Shown here in pieces: positions 45,829-57,452 of a stretch of 64,000 bases of DNA. This DNA comes from Neoconidiobolus thromboides FSU 785. Lineage: Eukaryota > Entomophthoromycota > Entomophthoromycetes > Entomophthorales > Neoconidiobolaceae. Numbering within the stretch: position 1 is the first letter of the stretch; each line of letters opens with the position of its first letter. The stretch is taken from positions 321,457 through 385,456 of the forward strand of contig MU626258.1 of assembly GCA_025603075.1 (NCBI GenBank). Reading direction: 5' to 3'. A model generated the notes under the pieces. The model saw only the letters and a list, made by a program, of their open reading frames with translations, did no database searches and was not told the origin of the DNA. A program made the translations under genes and the position numbers.

Positions 45829-48800
45829 TTATCTACGTTTCTTAGCTTGTTTTTTAGCTATTCTTTTAGTAGCCTTTAGTTCCTTCTTCATACGAGGATC
45901 AACCATCTTATATCTTCCTTTAACCCCCTTAGGTCTACCACGATTACCACGATTAGCACCTCTAGCAACAACTAATTGAACCTTCTCTTGTTTTTTAGCT
46001 CCTTTTCTAGCCATGACTTTTTCAATGGATCTTGCTTTTTCTTGTTCGGTCATATCAGTAGATTCAGCAATTACAGATGCTTTCTTTTGTAATTTAACTA
46101 ATTTTTGAGCAGCCTATGAAATAAGGAGGGAGATTAGTTATAAAATTATAATGAATAGGTAAAGATGAAATTACCTTATACTTCTTTCTTGCTTTAGCTT
46201 CAGCTACTTTTTTAATTGGTCGGGCATTTAAGGCTTTGATTTTTTCTTTAATAGCATTGGCTGCTTCTTTAGTTATTGGGATATTTGGTTTATAATATTT
46301 CTTTTCATCTTCTTTAAACCTAGAATACTTTGTTTAATATATTACTTTTTTAGAGTTTAATTGATATCCTTTACCAAGCAGGAAGATCGTCTACATCGTT
46401 AAAAGTATATCTGCTAAAACTAGAAGATATTAATTCCTCTTTTGTGACCTCTCTATTAACTAATTTCATAGCTAAAGTCATTGCTTGGGCGGTCATTAAA
46501 TCAAGTTCTATAATTAGTTTATTGTTAATTTATATTATCATTGAGTTTGAATTTACAAATAAATTACCTTTGGATTTTGCTTCTTTTATTTTGGCTTCTG
46601 GATCTTCTTCAGACATTGTTTCATCATCCGAGCTTTCATTATCTTCTCCAACATCTTCATCACTTATTAAATTGTCCTCTTCTTCTTCAATTAATTTTCT
46701 CTTTTTTAAATTCTATAAAATAACATATTAATACAAATATAACATTATGGAATAAATAAGCATACATTTGAATCCTTTTCATTTAAATTAATATCATCAA
46801 TTTCTTTGAAAATAGGTTGATCAAAGAATAAAGTAGCATTACCAGATAACCCTTTCTTTTTACTTTTACTTTTATTTATTCCTTCATCATCACTGTTACT
46901 ATTATCATCACTTTCACTATCTGTATCATCATCAAAATTTTCACCTTTAAAATGAGTTGGATTTTCATTATCAGAATCATCAGAATCAGATTCGTCTTCT
47001 GATTGTTTTTCAGTAAATCCATACCATTCTTCATGTTCTTTCTTTTCTTTTAAAGCTTCTTTCTGTGTTTTCTTTTTATCTTTATATTGTTGATACCTAA
47101 TCAATTAATTACATATATATTTACATATTATATATTTTTTCAAACTTACATTTCATCAAGATTAGCCTCTAATTGTTCAATATCTGAATCTTCATCTGAA
47201 TCTTTTTCGACTACTTCTTCATCCGATTCTTCTCCTTCTTCATTACCATAAACAACAATATCATCATCTGAATCTTCAACCATTATTTCTCTATCCATAT
47301 TACCATTCAATATTTTAGAATTTTTCTAAATAAAATAAAGATTAATAAATTAGCTATACTTAATAACAAAATGATGATTACATTTTCATTAGCCGAAACA
47401 AAAGGAGATATACCAAATTGTTCATTACCAATTTCAACTGGAGTTGTCATTTTTAATTGTAACTTCATTAATTCTTTTTGTCTTTTTTCTAAAACTTTAC
47501 GTTTAGCCTTCTTTAATTTACTCTTTTCTTCTTCTGCTAAACGAGCCAACTAATAAAATAAAATGTCAGTTAAGTTTTATTTTGTTCGTTTTCTGTTAAA
47601 TTACCTCATCTTCTAAACTTTCTTCAACAACTTCAACAGTTGTTTCTTTTTTCTCTGGCTTAGGCTATTCAACTTTATTAATATTTATATTGTAACAATT
47701 AAATTAAAATTTACTCTAATAATATCTAGAACACTAGTTCTCCATTTTAATAAATCTCTAAATTCACCTTTACCGAGTACTTTTAAATCTTCAACAGAGG
47801 ATTGAATATCAGAGGTAGTAGCTTTTAATTTCAATAAACTATTTCAATAAAAAAGCAATAAGAAACTATTACATATTACAAGTAATATTAAAACTTCTTA
47901 CTCTTTAGATTCATCAGATTTAAACTCCAGTCTATTGATAGTGGCCAAAAATTGAATAGGATCATCAGAATTAATAAAACCCATAATATCTTCTGATTTA
48001 AAAAGGGTTGTAGCACCATCAGCATAACCATCACGTTGTCTTTTGTGTTTAGCTGGATTTAAAATATTCAAAGAACCTGATACTTTCCCTTCTTTAGTAT
48101 CGGCATCTAATTCCCCAAATACATATTTAATATCTAAAAATTTAGGATCGATTTTTTTGGGTGCTAAATAGTCTTGACAAACAACGAAAATTTCTGCAGA
48201 CACGTTTCTAGTTGCAATTTTAAGTAATTTAAAACAGCAATTCAAGAGTATAATTTTCACTTACCTTGAAGATGGTGGTTTGGTAGCTTCTACTTTTCTA
48301 AACAGTTGATTAAATACCCACATTAGTTTATTGTAATCTTTAGATCTGAAAACTTTAGTAACAAACACACCTATAAAGATAAAACTAAATATCAATTAAA
48401 CACCAAATTCATATCCTAAACTTACCTCCTTTTCTCAAAAATTCAACCGCTAATTTCAATGACTCTAATACTAACTCAGATTGAGAGAAAGCATCTTGTA
48501 CCCAAGCAGAACCCACGTTAGGAGCACCATCATGAAGTACACTAATTAAATTTTGATTAAAAAACAATCTTAAAAATAAAAAAAATAAACCACTTACACA
48601 TCTGCTTTCCAAGTTTTTAAATGACCTCTTAATTGATTACGACATTGAGAAGTTGTAATATCTTCTTGAAAAGTAATACATTGAGGAATAGGTTTAATAG
48701 GAGCCAAATCAACACCTAAATTAAAGATAAATTAATTCTATCTCTTTTAATTTTATATAATTTCAATATAAGCTTACCAACAATTAAACTTTCAACTGGC

Positions 48801-49059
48801 ATGTATTTAGTGGCTACTTGAAGCCTATATAATTGTTATTCATTAAAACCATGTTCGGTAAATCAAACCTCGTATAAGAAACTTACCAACCACCAGGAGC
48901 AGCACACAGATCAATAAGACAACGAGCAGAAGATAAAAAATCATATTTTTTATTTAATTGAATTAATTTGAAAGCAGAACGTGCACGATAACCTTGTTCT
49001 TTGGCATAATGATAGTATTTATCTAAACGTCCTTTACCAGTCTTCTTTTTAAAACCCAT
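45829..49059 (-). CDS. SPB1: SPB1, rRNA 2'-O-methyltransferase of 60S assembly
   Basis: Nucleolar FtsJ-type methyltransferase that modifies 25S rRNA during 60S maturation. Fifteen exons (first 49059-48887, last 46113-45829), 810 aa; yeast Spb1 has 841. N-terminal FtsJ domain: [24 protein letters not shown]-binding [11 protein letters not shown], and the K-D-K-E tetrad as Lys31, Asp117 (LHDGAPNVG), Lys157 (FVTKVF) and Glu192 (NVSAEIFVV). A long acidic middle follows, then the Spb1 C-terminal domain: [45 protein letters not shown] and [20 protein letters not shown]. The last residues are basic (KKQAKKRR), fitting nucleolar targeting. The two halves are visible only after splicing. Confidence 0.96.
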
Positions 49060-49544
49060 ATTCTATTTAAAAAAATTTCAAAAAGTTTAGTTTTAAAATT
49101 TCAAAATTCAGTTTTGGGGCAAAATTTTGAACCTCGAAAAAAACTTCAAGTTTTTAGGCTACCAACTTTTTTATATTTAAGCTTAGCTTTTTTAAGAGTT
49201 AAAGGAATTGAGAAAATTAAAAAAAAATTAAAATAATAAAATAATATAAAAGCTATATAATATAACAGAAAATAAAATTCTAATATAACGATTAAGTAAA
49301 TTTTTTGTTTCACTTTAAAGCCCTTATGATTTAATCCCACAACGCTTAAAGTGAATAAATCTTCTCGAATTTCAATAAAACTAAATCAACTTTAATTTGT
49401 TCAATTTTTATCTACATTTTGTACTACAGTTCAGCCAGACATTCCAATGCTAAACTGATATTCCCGTACAATAGAGTAAACAGATTGCATTTAGAACTTG
49501 TTAAATTATGAGATTAGTTTTTAATTTCTATAGAATTTAACGAG

Positions 49545-49870
49545 TGTCAGATGCAATCAATAAAACCCATAATTTTAAATTGCTATTAAGAAAAGCTGTT
49601 GATTAGAAAATATAACATTTTTGCTTTTCTGTTATTATTTGTTTGTATATTAATCTATGGATAGAAAAGTTCAATGTAGTTGAAATAAAACTTATGGAAT
49701 TAAAGTATCAATTGCAATCAATAAACCCATAATGTTAAAATTAGTTTTAATACACTTGATTAAAAAATATTTTTATTAGAACAAAGTTATTCTCTTTTCT
49801 TGATATAATTTTATTGGTATATGTTTTGTACTAATGTTGAGATAGAAAAGTAGAATGAAGTAGAAATGTT
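49545..49870. repeat. Imperfect ~160-bp direct duplication
   Basis: GCAATCAATAAA-CCCATAAT occurs at about 49553 and 49713, and both copies go on to a related TGTA-TTAAT...GATAGAAAAGT-AATG block about 115-130 bp later. Two diverged tandem units; origin unknown. Confidence 0.5.
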
Positions 49871-50131
49871 AGAGCTGATGGAATTATTTAAGTGGTTTTT
49901 TCGGTGTAAAATGTTCTCAATAATTTATAAAAAAATTAAATATTAAAATTCATGTTTATATTAACCTAATAATTTGTCTTTTCCTATATACTTTCCTATA
50001 GAAAATTTTATAGGAGCAAATTGAATTAAAGCCTATAAGATCATGTTTTTTATCTCCATTTAACTAAATAATCTTTTCGAAATTATTTTGTTAAAAATAG
50101 ATAAAAAAATGGACAAAGTAAAATAGTATTA

Positions 50132-50234
50132 TATGGGGATGTCTTTTTGGTTTCATTATTTTTTCCATTTTTTAAGTAGTATTCGAAAGGAAAAATTATT
50201 AGTAAAATCCTTAACAAAAAATACAGCCCTATAT
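50132..50234 (+). mobile_element. MITE copy 19
   Basis: Complete copy, TATATGGGGATGTCTTTTTG to ATACAGCCCTATAT. Confidence 0.85.
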
Positions 50235-51016
50235 TAATTTTCTTGATATTTACGCTAGTCTATCCCGAATTTGATCATTAAATTAGATAATTCATATTAT
50301 CTACAGGCTGACCAAAATTTTACCCTATATACATAGCAATTTAGTTACACTAATATTTGCGGACTTGACGAGGAATCTGCAACTTCAGTAAAAACTAGGA
50401 ACTGGGAACAGTTATCAGGTCGTTTGAAATATTCCAGTATAAATTCATATGCAAGAAAACTATTAGTTTTTGGTTGCAACAGAGTACATTTTTTTAAACG
50501 TAAAAATGAAAAAATTTTAGTGAAAATTTTTTAATAGTATTACAACCAATGATTTACCATTTTAATATTCATGAATTAGCACTGAAACATTTCGAACAAC
50601 TTAATACAAATTAGTAAGAGGATGGATTGAAGTGGGATAATTTCTTGCTATCTTTTAACTTTAACTGATTTAGTAATTAATTTGTGTAAACTTTGAGCTC
50701 AAAAATAATAATGTTGGAAAAAACAATACTATTATATAAATAATAAAATCAAAGTTTTATAATTAATTACTTCTATCTATTACATTGATATTACTAAGGT
50801 AATCTACATGTTTTATTACAAAAAGAGGAATTAGACAAGGATGATTGAAAATTATTTTAAGGTAATAGTCATGAACTTACAACAATTTGTATAAATTTGT
50901 AAATTTCTCTAGTTTTAAATTAGTTAAGTCACATTTTAAATTTGTAAAAAACATGACAAAAGTCGAAAAAAGCAACATAAAATAATAAAAATCCATTTAA
51001 CTATATATAAATTTAT

Positions 51017-51625
51017 TTAATTGATTCTTTTTAATAAAACTTTGCCTTCAAATTCGAAAGAGTTAGCATCAATGACATTTAAAGTACTTTTAACTTCAGT
51101 ACCATTATACTTAACGTCAATAACGACTTTAGAATCAGCAAAAGAAATAATTTCAAAGAATCCACGAGTATAAAAAGATTGATTATTTTGACAATAAGTT
51201 TTAACAATTCGACCACTATTAAAGATTTCTAATTTAGAAGCAATGGCACAATTGGCTTCATTTCCTGGGGCAGCTTCAAAAGTACCAAAGATTGAAGCCA
51301 CTTTGGCAAATTCACTGTCGTCAGTTTTCTTCTCAAGGTTGACACCATCATAATTGATACTGTTAACGCTTGATTTTACAGAAACAGTTTTGGAACCACC
51401 AGTAGAATAAAATTCATCAATTTTATCATTATTTTGGAAATAGACACCAAAGGTAATTTTTTTAGCGTTATCTTGAACACAATGTCTTTTAACTAAAGTA
51501 TTATCTGATTTTAAGACTAAATCAAGAGCGGAAGCACAACCAGCTTGGTTAGAAGGTAACTGGTAAACACCATGGAGTTGAGCTAATGCTAGGCAAGGTA
51601 AGAAAGATAAAGCAAAGAATTTCAT
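51017..51625 (-). CDS. Small secreted protein with two copies of one domain
   Basis: 202 aa, single exon. Residues 1-15 form a signal peptide (MKFFALSFLPCLALA, cleavage likely after ALA). The mature part is two related halves: LHGVYQLPSNQAGCASALDL...LVKRHC at about 17-49 and IFGTFEAAPGNEANCAIASKL...IVKTYC at about 112-144. Each has one Gly-X-aromatic start, a Cys-Ala pair, a second Cys about 18-19 residues on, and similar strands after. No Lys-Lys protease site or known enzyme motif. I do not recognise the family. It may be a cell-surface or extracellular binding protein of this lineage. A strong TATA box lies upstream. Confidence 0.8.
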   Translation of the reverse strand: MKFFALSFLPCLALAQLHGVYQLPSNQAGCASALDLVLKSDNTLVKRHCVQDNAKKITFGVYFQNNDKIDEFYSTGGSKTVSVKSSVNSINYDGVNLEKKTDDSEFAKVASIFGTFEAAPGNEANCAIASKLEIFNSGRIVKTYCQNNQSFYTRGFFEIISFADSKVVIDVKYNGTEVKSTLNVIDANSFEFEGKVLLKRIN

Positions 51626-53520
51626 AGTATATATGTGAAGATCTCAGGAGATTGGTAAGGTACTTCAATGTCAAATCGACCCTTTATATACTGTTTTTTT
51701 CAAAATAAACTTATTATTCTCAGCTTATCGACTATGGGAAATAAACATTATACCATTTATAATCAAGTTTTATTTTTAAACTTTTAGAATTTTTTTATCT
51801 ATTTGAGTAATACATGTTAACTTACCGTATTATATTATAATAAAAAAAACACATCATAGTATGGCAAAGATTTTATCATTTCACATATAAATATTAAGAA
51901 TATCTTATCTTACTTATAGATTCCATAAAATAAAGCTAACTTATAACAATTTCAAGATTTGTAAATGATTTCGTAAACTTGAGATTGGTTAAAGCTATTT
52001 CCCATCTGCAAAGTGATGGAATTCTAATAATAAACAAGATTTTATTTATTTAGGAGATTGAAAATTGAAATTCAAAAAACTAAGGATGGCGGAAAATAAT
52101 AAAGATATAAAATAAATAATCAATCTTTTGGGGTAGATTTTATCTTATTTTTCCTCTAGACCTGGCATTAGAAATATAAGCAGTGACTTATTATAGAAAT
52201 TATCTATAGCCTTATCGCATATATATATAAATCTTGCTAGTAGCTAATATTACTATAGTTAGTAAATAAATAAATTTTCCACATGGTAAGAGAAAATTTT
52301 AAAAGTATGGATATAATATTTTGTAAATGAAGCTTGAAAGTTATTTATTAAATTCGGATTTTGATTAATATAGAAAAATTGAATTAATAAAGTAATATAG
52401 CATCCAACTATTATCAATGATTCTCAGTAAAGAAATTGTGAGTATAAACTTTAAGCGCCTTAAATCTTAATATCATGTCTTATTTGATTTATTTTTATCT
52501 TTAGTACACCGATTGCTAAAAATAATAATATTATCTATTTTTATATATTTAAAAAAAAATACTATTATACACCAAGCAAACAAATCTCGGCTATACTTCT
52601 ACTATCGATAATTTTCTACTTTATTCTATACTTTTATATTTAAAAAAGATATCGTTTAAATCACTTCAAATCAGATCCCCTTATTAACTCCACAGTTATA
52701 CCTAATGCATTTATAAAAACAATATTAGGATTAATTTTATTTCCTATTACCAAAGCCTATTTGATTATTCCCTATATCGATTTTGTTAATCTTATTTTGT
52801 GTCCTCGATTAAGTATAACTTATAATAAATAAATATTTATAGTTCTAATGATTCCGGGACAATCTTTTTTCCTCGGATATTTTTCTAGCTTATCTAAAGG
52901 ACAACTAGAAAATTGACGCTGTAATCCCTTATTTATTACCCCCTCTCCTTCGCCTTTCACATTGCGTCTGAATTACTATGGGCTTTACATTACTTTTTGA
53001 ATATATAAAATACTGTTCAATTCGGTAAGGGTAAAAAGTACGTTATAATTCTTTAATTTACAAAGAATAAGTTAGAACATTCTCATTATGCTATTTATAG
53101 TATATTCAGTCAAAACTGATAATGATTTTTAAAAATAAGGTTTATAATCACATTTGTCCTCTCTTTTTCTTTACTAAACTATATATTACCTCTTTTTTCT
53201 TTATACTTGTGCTGGTATTTCATATATTAAGTCCTATTTACAATAAAGAATACAATCCCTTATCAGAGCTACTCTTCGTTTGCTTCTTCCGATATGTAAT
53301 TAATTAAATTGAAAAAATAGCTAAATAAAAATATCTAATCTACACAGTCAATTTTTATCTATTATTTCTCAGCAATAGTTAACTCAGTATACACACTTAC
53401 AATACTAGTCATAGTTTGTTTTGTTTACATTTTTAATGAATATGTCAAAATAGTTGTAATTAATATTTATAAAAAAGTTGTTCTCCTTCAAAAATGAAAT
53501 TCTCTTTATATTACAAAGCT
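51626..53520. other. Gene-free region before the LINE relic
   Basis: Contains the promoter of the secreted-protein gene; the rest is AT-rich. Between 52500 and 53300 it is slightly less AT-rich, but frames are broken and I can assign nothing. Confidence 0.45.
51681..51690 (-). promoter_or_regulatory. TATA box of the secreted-protein gene
   Basis: TATATAAAGG on the minus strand, about 56 bases before the ATG at 51625. Clearest core promoter in the window, suggesting strong or regulated expression. Confidence 0.6.
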
Positions 53521-53531
53521 AGTTGTATTTT

Positions 53532-54080
53532 GTAAAGTAGACAAGTTGGACTCCCCAGGAAATATACTATTAGAAGATAAAGGTGCTGTCCCCAGATTGA
53601 GCTCCATCATTCAGTGGGCCTGATTTAATGGCTACATTAAACTTGCCCGAGTGCATATTTCCAAGCCTTTGGTTGAGGACTCATATCCCTATGGTTACGG
53701 TAATATGTATGACAAAGTTTCTCATCAGTTGTTTGATTGCCCTTACAGTCAATATTTCTGGATTTCTCATACTTTGGCTTTTATCAAAGATTTAATCTCT
53801 GACCTCAGCCCTTGGACTAACAACTTTACTTATTTAGAGGATGTTCACTCATAGCTTAGTAGATATATTCAATTTCTCTTTATTGATTCTCTGGTGTGGG
53901 TTCTTTACTATACATTTTATCACTTCAAGTTTAAAGTGATTTCCACTCCTCTACTTATTCACTCTCTTTTTTAGAATGTTTGTCTGTCATTAGAAAAGAG
54001 GTCAAACGTTCCCTGATCATTGCTAACAGAGCCTTTAAAGGTTTAAAGCGGTTGGTTTTCCTAAAGTTTCCATACACATC
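53532..54080 (+). pseudogene. LINE reverse transcriptase relic (zf-RVT end)
   Basis: The plus-strand frame reads VDKLDSPGNILLEDKGAV, then after one TGA continues to KVSHQLFDCPYSQYFW. That H-x3-C-P-x5-W pattern is the second half of the zinc-binding domain at the C-terminus of LINE reverse transcriptases. A degraded downstream part (SLVWVLYYTFYHFKFKV) with further stops fits the usual C-terminal helix. No catalytic RT motif is seen upstream, so only the 3' end remains. Inactive. Confidence 0.55.
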
Positions 54081-54283
54081 CTAAAACTTTGCTCCTCTAT
54101 TGAATTGAATTAATTTCTTTTTTTTGAAATAAAATCATTGTTATTCCTTTTTATTTTAATATAAATATAATACACAAATTTTATTATTATGATTAGTTAA
54201 CAATTACCAGAAAATTGTGTTTTACATAGACATAATTCTAAATTCATGATAAAATAATTAAAAAATTAATAATGATACATATA

Positions 54284-54391
54284 ATATGAGGGTGTTTTTT
54301 TTGGCTTCATTACTTTTTCCATCTTTTAAGTGCTATTTAAGCGGAAAATTTGTTAGTAAAATTCTTAAATACAAAAATACATCCCCATATT
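54284..54391 (+). mobile_element. MITE copy 20
   Basis: Complete copy, ATATGAGGGTGTTTTTTTTG to ACATCCCCATAT. Confidence 0.85.
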
Positions 54392-54481
54392 TTTTTTGAT
54401 TTCATCACTCTCCATTTTTAAGCACTATTTGAGTAGAAAGAGTGTTTAATAAAATTTTTCAAAAAAATACATCTCTACATG
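54392..54481 (+). mobile_element. MITE copy 21, fused in tandem
   Basis: Starts directly at the right end of copy 20 but lacks the GGGGATG of its own left end; otherwise follows the family to ACATCTCTACAT. Confidence 0.7.
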
Positions 54482-54819
54482 CTAAATTTTTACTTTGAGT
54501 GAATAGCTTTATACTACTTTGTTGTTATATTAAACAATGACAACAAAGTCTTATAAGTTTCTTTACATTAATAATTGATATGAAGAAATACATCTTATAG
54601 AGAAATATAATTTTATAAAGTTGAAAAATAAAAACATTTTTAAATTTCGTCTATGTAAAATAAAATAAATATAAGGGCAAAACTAAATTCAAAAAGTAAG
54701 ATTTATTTTATTTATTATCAAATATCCAACAAATATTGCTATTAATAATTTTGAAAAGTAATTGTTGCTTTCATTCTTTTTCATTAATATTTTGAAACAT
54801 ATTTTTTTGAAGATTTTTA

Positions 54820-54892
54820 TTAATACTCTCTTTGTTGAAATAGCACTTAAAAATGGAAAAGTAATAAAACTAAAAAACAGCTTCATTTATTT
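54820..54892 (-). mobile_element. MITE copy 22, decayed piece
   Basis: Only the core and one end are recognisable (TTGAAATAGCACTTAAAAATGG, then AGTAATAAAAC). Confidence 0.5.
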
Positions 54893-55118
54893 AAATTTAA
54901 GGCTTAAAAAATAATAACATGACTTATTTCGCCTATGAAAATAATAGCTTATTAAGTAGTGGCGCCTTTACCTTTTATGATGGGAAAAAATATTATTATA
55001 TGTAAAACAATAGTGATTCTTATGATAAAAAGTAAAAATAATAACAAAGATAAAAATATAAAACTCCAGTAAACTAATATGGTTTAATCTATTAATTTAT
55101 TGATTTAAATATAAAAGT

Positions 55119-55709
55119 TTAGACTTGAACACAAGAAGGTGTTAGTGTTAAATATAAAGTGGGTATATCCAGTTGAAGATCGCCTTGTTTTTGGAAACCT
55201 TGGGTTAAAATTTCGCCAAACTCTTCTTCAGAATCCAGTTGCCTTAAGTTAAACCCTTTTTGAAATGGGGCATAAATCGCATGTTTAGGTAATGGTTTGG
55301 CTACTTTCGAAGTGGTACTACAACTACTAACGTTGCCTGATGAGTATGAGGAACTGATTGATGATAACGAAGATTTATTTGATAGAGTACTGTCCTCCCT
55401 TGTCCTTGTTCTCCTCAAAGAAGGCACTGATAAGCCTCGATGCATTACATTTAATACTATATTTTTAGAACTGTCGATTAAAAATTTGTTTGATATAGAA
55501 TGTGAAGAGTTCTTGAAGCTGGGCGTTAGATATGTTTCCATAGAATCTTCTTCAGTTATAATCAATTTTTTAGAGTCTAGCTTCAAGCTACTTATCGAGT
55601 GCTTAATTGAGTTCAACCTTTCTCCAATTGATAATTTTCTAGTGATTATTTTGGTTTTATTTAGAGAGTTATAACTCTTGCACTGTCTTAATTTACTAAA
55701 ATTCTCCAT
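55119..55709 (-). CDS. Hypothetical Ser-rich protein, 196 aa
   Basis: Single open frame from ATG 55709. The composition is that of a real gene (balanced, Ser-rich, few rare runs) but I recognise no domain. The middle is a Ser/Thr tract with basic RRTRTRED before it. The C-terminal 60 residues are more ordered (KHAIYAPFQKGFNLRQL, DSEEEFGEILTQGFQKQGD, LDIPTLYLTLTPSCVQV) and may be the conserved part. No membrane span or signal peptide. Probably a nuclear or cytosolic regulator; this is a guess from composition. Confidence 0.6.
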   Translation of the reverse strand: MENFSKLRQCKSYNSLNKTKIITRKLSIGERLNSIKHSISSLKLDSKKLIITEEDSMETYLTPSFKNSSHSISNKFLIDSSKNIVLNVMHRGLSVPSLRRTRTREDSTLSNKSSLSSISSSYSSGNVSSCSTTSKVAKPLPKHAIYAPFQKGFNLRQLDSEEEFGEILTQGFQKQGDLQLDIPTLYLTLTPSCVQV

Positions 55710-56657
55710 TCCGCTACAATTAAAATGATAACTACTTAAGTATCCGGCCTTAATAAAATTACTAATTATTTAATTGATAATAAAGTATTAAAAAATTATG
55801 AAGTTAGAAGTATTTAAAATGATATTTATAATCTTTTTGATTTATTTTAGGCTGAGTTTATTACTTTGAGCCTTTTATAGTACTTCAATCTCACTTTGTG
55901 ACCCGAGTTTTTAGCGTATAACTTTTACTTATTTAAGCTTAGCCTACATTGAAACCGGTTTTGGGATGGAAGAAATTATTACAAAATGACAATTTATTAT
56001 ACTTGATCAAAAATCTTAGGCTCAATTAATTGATTTATTTATAACATTTGTAATTAGGAGAATTAAAGAAGAATATATAATATAATATATACCATTTATA
56101 AATAATATGCCTAAAGTGTAATAACAACAACTAGATATTTTAATATATAACATTAAATTAATTGATTACAGTATAATTCTCATCTAGAATTTTAAATAAA
56201 TAGCGAATGTCGATCATTTATGATATTTTAAACTTGAGTAAAAGCTTGTTTAATAATTTACTCGAAAAAACTTATTTTTATCATGATAAAATCGAGAACT
56301 GCTCATTATTACTTATATAGCATTAAAAGAAAGTGGTTTTTATTACTGGTATTATAGGATTTCAAATTCATTATATATTTCTTGGCTTACCGTTTTAATT
56401 TTTAAAATTAGCCATAACACTACAGTGATGAGAAAAAGCCTCTTAAAAAAATCTAGGTCAATAAGGATTTATCTTTGATCATTCTCAAATTCGGTTATTT
56501 TATGATGGAAAACTAAATATACCTTAGTTTGCAATCAGCTATAGTAGTATGATATAATAAAAATAATATTATTTAACATTTAATTGGTTGAATTTTTTAA
56601 ATTTTGATGTTTACTAAATTATTTTGCCATTTTTTAAAATTATTTCGAATAGAACTA

Positions 56658-56763
56658 TATGGGGACGTATTTTTGTATTTGAGAATTTTACTACTAATCT
56701 TTCTACTCAAATAGTGCTTGAAAGGTGGAAAAAGTAATGAAGCCAAAAAAACATCTTCATATT
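56658..56763 (-). mobile_element. MITE copy 23
   Basis: Complete copy, TATGGGGACGTATTTTTG to ACATCTTCATAT. Confidence 0.85.
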
Positions 56764-57059
56764 TAAATTTTACTTATTAAATAATCATCCCAAAAACGCC
56801 ATTTTCGCTTACAACTTGTGGCACTCAAATCCACTCTCTCATTTTAATTAAAAAAATTTCAAGGCTAAATATTATTTTTTCCCTATATTAAATCATAGGT
56901 CTAACCATAAATATCAACTAATTCCTGTTTGCTCTTTTTATCAAAATATTAATATTAAGGCTAAATGACGATAAAAACAATTATTGCTTGAAGTTTATCT
57001 TTTACCCCTGCTTTAAGAATTATAAATTGATCTTTATCACATAATACTTTTTGCAATTA

Positions 57060-57330
57060 TTCTCCTATTTCATAAGCCCAAAAAACTAAACAAGTCCCTG
57101 GAGGGTATCTTTCTACACAGGTAAATACTTTTTTTACAATTTTAATAACGAATTCCAACCAAAAAATACCAATTGTATTAAAAAGTAGTCAAAGTTAATT
57201 TCAAAGACCAAGGATTTTATGACACTCTTCAAACAGTTGGTGTAATAATTTAGTTAAAAATGCTAATTTAATGATAGTGTCTGGGCCAGGTTAGGGTTAT
57301 ATTAGAGTAGGAGGTAAAAAAAATTGTAAA
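57060..57330 (+). pseudogene. Possible decayed coding sequence
   Basis: Short plus-strand pieces of protein-like composition in changing frames: KTKQVPGGYLSTQ (near 57085), VVKVNFKDQGFYDTLQTVG (near 57190) and KNANLMIVSGPG-stop-GYIRVGGKK (near 57265). Stops and shifts break them. I do not recognise the family; unusual introns could also explain it. Confidence 0.3.
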
Positions 57331-57452
57331 TATTTATTAAAGATATAAATTTATGTTTACTTTCTATTTTTATTCATTATAAAAATACAACTACCACTAT
57401 TATATTCTAGTTTCTATTGAGTTGTATAAAATTACTGTGTAAACTAAAACTT

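Larger units (their letters stand above)
49060..51016. other. 2-kb intergenic region
   Basis: AT-rich. Holds an imperfect ~160-bp direct duplication and one MITE, both listed separately, and no supportable gene. Confidence 0.55.
55710..57452. other. 1.7-kb intergenic region
   Basis: Holds one MITE and a possible decayed coding stretch (57060-57330), listed separately; the rest is AT-rich and empty. Confidence 0.5.
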
